From NCBI GenBank assembly GCA_013153895.1, contig JAADDN010000187.1:1-17397 (forward strand): DNA of 17,397 nt, written 5' to 3'. A program made the translations under genes and the position numbers. The notes below the pieces were generated by a model. It was not told the origin of the DNA. It saw only the letters and a program-made list of their open reading frames with translations, and did no database searches. This document shows positions 13,774 through 17,397 of the stretch, piece by piece. Source of the stretch: Thermoproteota archaeon (GTDB lineage Archaea; Thermoproteota; Thermoprotei; Thermoproteales; Thermocladiaceae). Position 1 is the first letter of the stretch. Every line of letters begins with the position of its first letter.

Positions 13774-14479
13774 ATAACAAGTATGCAGCAAGTGAAGTAA
13801 ATATGGGTATAGAAAGATTATCCTCTACACCATAAGCTTCAGCTAGAGCTGCAACAATCGAGACTATGAGACTTGAGAGAGGTCTCAACCCCATTAACAG
13901 AAGCGCTACATAATATGCTGCAATACCTGTAAGACAACCCTCAAATGTGACTATAGAGAAAGGTAACCTATGTCTACCATATGTAGCTCCAGCTAGAGCA
14001 CTCACAGTATCATATACTGCTAGTCCAAGTATGCCATATATTGCATATACGTGAAATAGAACGTAGCTACATAGTACTCCTATAGAACCCATAAGTATAC
14101 CAACAAAACTATACCTTCTCTCATAATCTCTCTGAGCTATATCGAGAAGCTCTCTCATCTTAGCTTCAAACTTCTGAAATGATAATTGTAACTGATTAAT
14201 CATGTTCTGAATAGGCTGATTAGAGAGCTGAGGTAATATTTTTGAGAATGTTCTTGCAAGAACTTCTAACTGACTTCTAAATGCTTCAAATATTATAGTC
14301 CTCTTGAAATATATTACATATATCATACAGGCTATAAATGTTATAATTACGTAACATACGTCAGGTCTAACAATCTTAAGATACTGGTGAACTATTATGG
14401 GGAGCGTGAGAAGTGATGAAAATACTGCATGAATTATCTTCCTTATAACTATTCCACGCCTATTTCTATCTTTCACCAC
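13766..14479 (-). CDS. Polyprenol/dolichol-kinase-like membrane protein (COG0170)
   Basis: A 237-aa integral membrane protein resembling the SEC59/phytol kinase/phosphatidate cytidylyltransferase-like family, which uses CTP to phosphorylate polyprenols. Visible are RKIIHAVF (13-20) in the first helix, YDTVSALAGATYGRH (156-170), corresponding to the family's GDxxAxxxGxxxG, EGCLTG (180-185) and the C-terminal EAYGVEDNLSIPI (214-226). About six hydrophobic segments are seen. Residues about 60-122 form a long charged, glutamine-rich, coiled-coil-like insertion between the second and third helices. A role in archaeal lipid or dolichol-phosphate recycling is inferred from the family. The start is a GTG at 14479, 28 bp after the shikimate kinase stop, so the two are probably one transcript. 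Confidence 0.8.
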   Translation of the reverse strand: MVKDRNRRGIVIRKIIHAVFSSLLTLPIIVHQYLKIVRPDVCYVIITFIACMIYVIYFKRTIIFEAFRSQLEVLARTFSKILPQLSNQPIQNMINQLQLSFQKFEAKMRELLDIAQRDYERRYSFVGILMGSIGVLCSYVLFHVYAIYGILGLAVYDTVSALAGATYGRHRLPFSIVTFEGCLTGIAAYYVALLLMGLRPLSSLIVSIVAALAEAYGVEDNLSIPIFTSLAAYLLSR

Positions 14480-14507
14480 TTCTCAATAACCTGATCCTCA
14501 CTATCTA

Positions 14508-15452
14508 TTAACTATATCGCGTATCTGCACTAAGATGCATCATGAGTCTCTGACCTGGTGAAAACACTTTTGAAACCTTCTCATCTGGATCTCTTATCTG
14601 AGGTACAACCTTACATATACGATAATACTTGATATCTCTACTAAAGTCGTTCACTATATCATTCAACTTCTCTAACTTCGTGTCTATGATAGCTATGGCA
14701 GGTCCATTACCAGATATCAGAACCTGCATAGGCCTATACCTTCTTCTTATAGCATATATTAACGAGAGATTGTAATTCAATAAGAATCCTATATATATCG
14801 TGTTTAGAGAGCCAGCTTCTAGAGGATCTTTTAATGCAAGATTAAAAATTCTCTCATACAATCTTACTAGATTCTCATCATCTCTCATTCTTCTAAAAAT
14901 TTCACGCATATTGTCGGGACGTTTCCAGGTTCTGAATAGTAGTATAAGTACTAGAATATCATCATCTATGTCGGCTATCTCTAATATCTCATTAAGCTCA
15001 TTATCAGTATATATTAATCCGCCTAGCGTGCTTGCTGTAGCATCATCTAATGCTCCTGTAAATGATATTCCTAGCTCTCTACATATTTTACAGCTCAATG
15101 TTATACATTCTCTCAATGTCATGTCTGGTCTTGAGAGAGCAGATATCCCGAGAGCTACTCCAGTTGTTACACTACTACTGCTCTTTAATCCACTTCCTGG
15201 AGGTATCTGTGTTCTAATGTTTATGTGATACCTATCTTCTATGTCTAGTTCTTCTCTATATCTTTCTACGAACTTCAGAATTGTTTTACTGTCAGCAGAA
15301 TCTACATAGTCTTCATCTGCTATCTGTACTGTTATGTGTGTTGGTATATCGATCGCAAATGCAGAACCTTTACCACAGGGTAGAGCATTTACTATTGTTA
15401 CAGCACTGAACGTTACTATGTTCACACTTTCAGTTCTCTCTTTAAAACTCAT
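14508..15452 (-). CDS. aroK: Archaeal shikimate kinase (GHMP kinase superfamily)
   Basis: Phosphorylates shikimate with ATP in the aromatic amino acid pathway. This is the archaeal GHMP-type enzyme, unrelated to bacterial AroK. The 314-aa protein shows the N-terminal ALPCGKGSAFAID (23-35), the ATP-binding GHMP motif IPPGSGLKSSSSVTTG (83-98), FTGALDDATASTLGG (131-145) and the C-terminal glycine motif ISGNGPAIAI. The ATG at 15452 gives a start a few residues longer than typical; no better one is seen. A TATA-like ATTATTAAAG lies about 40 nt upstream, so a short leader is likely. The following gene (polyprenol-kinase-like) is 28 bp away. Chorismate synthase, three steps later in the pathway, is 2.6 kb downstream in a different operon. 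Confidence 0.9.
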   Translation of the reverse strand: MSFKERTESVNIVTFSAVTIVNALPCGKGSAFAIDIPTHITVQIADEDYVDSADSKTILKFVERYREELDIEDRYHINIRTQIPPGSGLKSSSSVTTGVALGISALSRPDMTLRECITLSCKICRELGISFTGALDDATASTLGGLIYTDNELNEILEIADIDDDILVLILLFRTWKRPDNMREIFRRMRDDENLVRLYERIFNLALKDPLEAGSLNTIYIGFLLNYNLSLIYAIRRRYRPMQVLISGNGPAIAIIDTKLEKLNDIVNDFSRDIKYYRICKVVPQIRDPDEKVSKVFSPGQRLMMHLSADTRYS

Positions 15453-15557
15453 TAGCTTACGTGATCTAAAGCTGTGCGAGCTAGTCTTTAATAATTACCT
15501 AGGACTGATCCTTATCTATCACGTATCGATAATGTAACAGTAACACTCTATTTAACG

Positions 15558-16967
15558 TTACTTGATGCTTCTAACTTTCTCAAAGAGAGCGTAAAAGAAG
15601 CCTACAGTATCATGTCTGTGAGGCCAAGCTCTCATAGTTCCTTTTACGAACCCTTCTGAGAAGGGTCCATTAATTGGGACTAGCTTCACAATGTTCTCAT
15701 ATCTTCTAAGAATCTTCTTCACAACTTCCTCACATTCTTCTGGTAGGACACTACACGTAGTATATAGTATTCTACCACCTGGCTTACATAATCTTATAGC
15801 TGTCTCAAGCATCTTGTACTGCATGTCTGCTATCTCAATTATCTTCTCAGGTCTCAGTCTCCATCTGACCTCTGGATATTTTGCTAATGTTCCTGTTGAT
15901 GAGCATGGTGGGTCTAGGAGGACTTTATCTGCTATCTCTTCACCAAGTATTTTTGGTGCTTCAAGACAGCTCTTCTCAATTATCTTAACATTAGTTATGC
16001 CTAGCCTTCTCAAGGTCCTCCTCATTCTTTCAATCCTCATCTTATCTATATCGAACGCATATATCCTACCAGTATTCTTCATAAGCTCAGCCATGTGACT
16101 AGTCTTTCCTCCAGGTGCTGCACACATGTCAACCACAGTCTCTCCAGGTTTTGGATCAAGTATTATTGATGCTAGTGCACATGCCTCATCTTGATTAACT
16201 ATCTTACCTTCCTTATAGAGTACACACTTCTCAAACTTGAAAGGTCCCTTAAACTTGAGTACAGTACTCACATACCTACTTCTTTCAACAACCTTACCAT
16301 GCCTCTTAAGATGCTTCTCAACCTCCTCAACAGTAGCTCTCAACGTATTTACTCTAACACATATCTTAGGAACCTTATTTATAGCTTTAAGAAACTCCTC
16401 AACCTCAGAAGGCTCTAACATGGTCTTCAACTTCTCTATAAACCAGGCAGGTACAAGATACTTCAGCTCAAGCTCCTCAACCTCACTTAGAGGAACATAC
16501 TTGTACTCTCTCAATATCTTATCAACAACATCCCAATACCATACTCCAACATATGGGTGAGTTCTCTCAGATAAGAACTTCGCTATACCACCCCTAATTA
16601 CTCCAAACAGCTCAGAATCAACATCGCGATCATTAAACACAAGAAAGAAACATGCAACTCTAAGAGCAGCACGAAGCCAAGGATCAAGAATATATATGGA
16701 CGGCAGATTCAGAGCCCTTATAAGAGCCTTATCAATTATGCCAAGCCTCCTCATAATCTTGTAATATATAGCAGTAAGAACCCTATCCTTACTAGTACCA
16801 AGAATACCACGCTCAGCAAAAATCCTACGCTTAGCCTCCTGACTAGGATGAACACACTCAGCCTCCTTAACAACCTCAACAAGAGCCTCAAGATCCTCCC
16901 TACACAACTTCGAATACTCATCCCCAGAACCCTTCCTACTACCCCTCTCAGACACAAGCGAAGACAT
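15558..16967 (-). CDS. RsmB/NSUN-type m5C RNA methyltransferase with NusB-like N-terminal domain
   Basis: Methylates carbon 5 of a cytosine in tRNA or rRNA; the precise target is not known. In the 469-aa protein, residues about 20-160 form a helical NusB-like RNA-binding domain. A PUA/ferredoxin-like linker region (KICVRVNTLRAT, 201-212) precedes the Rossmann domain: SAM-binding MCAAPGGKTSHMAE (281-294), AFDIDKMR (304-311), motif IV LDPPCSSTGT (351-360) with Cys355, and motif VI YTTCSVLPEECE (402-413) with catalytic Cys405. The frame is open to a TTG at 16997, but that would put the start beside the TATA-like TTTTAAG (17000-17006). The ATG at 16967 leaves a leader of about 10 nt and begins MSSLVSERGS. 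It is divergent from tRNA-Pro. Confidence 0.92.
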   Translation of the reverse strand: MSSLVSERGSRKGSGDEYSKLCREDLEALVEVVKEAECVHPSQEAKRRIFAERGILGTSKDRVLTAIYYKIMRRLGIIDKALIRALNLPSIYILDPWLRAALRVACFFLVFNDRDVDSELFGVIRGGIAKFLSERTHPYVGVWYWDVVDKILREYKYVPLSEVEELELKYLVPAWFIEKLKTMLEPSEVEEFLKAINKVPKICVRVNTLRATVEEVEKHLKRHGKVVERSRYVSTVLKFKGPFKFEKCVLYKEGKIVNQDEACALASIILDPKPGETVVDMCAAPGGKTSHMAELMKNTGRIYAFDIDKMRIERMRRTLRRLGITNVKIIEKSCLEAPKILGEEIADKVLLDPPCSSTGTLAKYPEVRWRLRPEKIIEIADMQYKMLETAIRLCKPGGRILYTTCSVLPEECEEVVKKILRRYENIVKLVPINGPFSEGFVKGTMRAWPHRHDTVGFFYALFEKVRSIK

Positions 16968-16999
16968 AAAGACCGCAATTATAGTAAGACAAAGCAAAA

Positions 17000-17006
17000 C
17001 TTAAAA
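17000..17006 (-). promoter_or_regulatory. TATA-like box of the m5C methyltransferase gene
   Basis: TTTTAAG on the minus strand is centred at about 17003. Transcription would start near 16977, ten bases before the ATG at 16967. This argues against the upstream TTG at 16997. Confidence 0.4.
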
Positions 17007-17033
17007 CCCTTCCCACACGCAGAAACAAAAACC

Positions 17034-17041
17034 CTATAAAA
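17034..17041 (+). promoter_or_regulatory. TATA box of the tRNA-Pro gene
   Basis: CTATAAAA is centred at about 17038, 26-27 nt before the first base of the tRNA at 17065. Transcription should begin at or just before the mature 5' end, so little or no 5' trimming would be needed. Confidence 0.65.
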
Positions 17042-17064
17042 CCCAACAAAAATACAAAAACAGA

Positions 17065-17142
17065 GGGGCCGTAGTCTAGCCTGGCTAGGATGCGGGCCTG
17101 GGGCGCCCGTGAGCCCGGGTTCAAATCCCGGCGGCCCCACCA
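17065..17142 (+). tRNA. tRNA-Pro (anticodon GGG), CCA encoded
   Basis: All four arms pair. The acceptor is GGGGCCG (17065-17071) with CGGCCCC (17132-17138). The D stem is GTCT with GGAT, around a 10-nt loop containing GG. The anticodon stem CGGGC/GCCCG (17093-17097, 17105-17109) is perfect with loop CTGGGGC, anticodon GGG at 17100-17102. The variable loop has 5 nt. The T stem CCGGG/CCCGG has loop TTCAAAT. The discriminator is A (17139), and CCA at 17140-17142 is encoded in the DNA. There is no intron. It reads proline codons CCC and CCU. Confidence 0.97.
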
Positions 17143-17190
17143 GAAAACTCCTTTTACAGAAAAGAGAATTTGAGGGTCACTCTACTCTTC

Positions 17191-17210
17191 ATACCATTCC
17201 AATACCATTC
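17191..17210. repeat. 9-bp direct repeat downstream of tRNA-Pro
   Basis: ATACCATTC occurs at 17191-17199 and again at 17202-17210, one helical turn apart (11 bp). It lies about 14 bp from the TATA-like TATTTAAAAA, a position where a regulator could bind. Chance cannot be excluded. Confidence 0.4.
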
Positions 17211-17338
17211 TCACCCAGGCACGTATTTAAAAAGCCTAGTAGCTTCACGCGTAAAATAGGATAATTGAAAAATATTCTATTTCTCATATCTGCAAAATAT
17301 GCGAATTTAATATCAACAAGATATGTAGGATATGTCAA

Positions 17339-17379
17339 GTCTTAAAATTATTCTTCTAGTAAACTAGTCATCTTAAGAC
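17339..17379. repeat. Nested inverted repeat near the right edge
   Basis: The outer arms GTCTTAA (17339-17345) and TTAAGAC (17373-17379) enclose an inner palindrome CTAGT-AA-ACTAG (17356-17367). The structure could be an operator, a transcript hairpin or the remnant of an element end; nothing nearby decides this. Confidence 0.4.
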
Positions 17380-17397
17380 GACAATAAGTATTTTGGG

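Larger units (their letters stand above)
17143..17397. other. Right-edge spacer without a recognisable gene
   Basis: No open frame of convincing length is present on either strand; the longest frame entering from the right edge is open for only 16 codons (stop at 17348). The stretch holds a T-run just after the tRNA (17150-17154 region), a 9-bp direct repeat (17191-17210), a TATA-like TATTTAAAAA (17224-17233) and a nested inverted repeat (17339-17379). Confidence 0.5.

Noticed and set aside
17182..17208. Short reading frame MVLEWYEE on the minus strand near a TATA-like box
   Set aside because: Only eight codons, with the TATA box just 20 nt from the ATG. There is no attenuator or downstream gene to support a leader peptide.
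1..17397. CRISPR arrays, insertion sequences and toxin-antitoxin or phage defence genes
   Set aside because: No regularly spaced repeats, transposase, cas, nuclease-helicase or toxin-antitoxin signatures were found among the encoded proteins.

Overview
The window looks like a hyperthermophilic archaeon of the Thermoproteota (Crenarchaeota), probably Desulfurococcales-like. The reasons are archaeal uL22 and aIF1, a GHMP-type archaeal shikimate kinase, an archaeal-type asparagine synthetase A, DUF371, C/D box sRNAs, AT-rich DNA with AGA/AGG/ATA-rich codons, frequent GTG starts, and TATA boxes about 26 nt upstream of start codons, as expected for leaderless mRNAs. The species cannot be fixed from the sequence alone. 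About 17 full-length protein genes, one gene cut by the left edge, one tRNA and three C/D box guide RNAs are supported.

Left part (1-3.1 kb): the 5' end of a small zinc-finger protein runs off the left edge. It is followed by a METTL5-like RNA methylase, a TldE/PmbA-type protein and an unrecognised 266-aa protein. Middle (3.1-6.6 kb): prs (PRPP synthetase) overlaps rnhB (RNase HII) by 4 bp. A MazG-like pyrophosphatase is divergent from a lone rpl22, and a cysteine-rich methyltransferase follows. Three C/D box sRNAs are wedged between these genes at about 4.77, 5.72 and 6.41-6.46 kb. The guides of the middle one appear to fit two neighbouring sites in domain I of 23S rRNA.

6.6-10.6 kb: a leaderless radical SAM gene, then (minus strand) an asparagine synthetase A gene with a glutamate-synthase-like FMN protein 7 bp behind it, probably a nitrogen-assimilation operon. 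10.7-13.8 kb (mostly minus): aIF1, a 108-aa helical protein and chorismate synthase are packed without spacing. Upstream of them are an unrecognised 203-aa protein and a divergent DUF371 gene. 13.8-17.1 kb (minus): a polyprenol/dolichol-kinase-like membrane protein, archaeal shikimate kinase and an RsmB/NSUN-type m5C RNA methyltransferase. Divergent from the last is a tRNA-Pro(GGG) gene with an encoded CCA. The last 255 bases hold small repeats but no recognisable gene.

The common theme is RNA modification and translation: METTL5-like, NSUN-like, C/D sRNAs, uL22, aIF1 and tRNA-Pro. It is interleaved with nucleotide and aromatic amino acid metabolism (prs, aroK, aroC). The most interesting observations are the sRNA cluster, including one sRNA whose C box contains the rpl22 stop codon, and three divergent gene pairs that seem to be read in both directions from a single central TATA element. 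No CRISPR array, insertion sequence or toxin-antitoxin system was seen.
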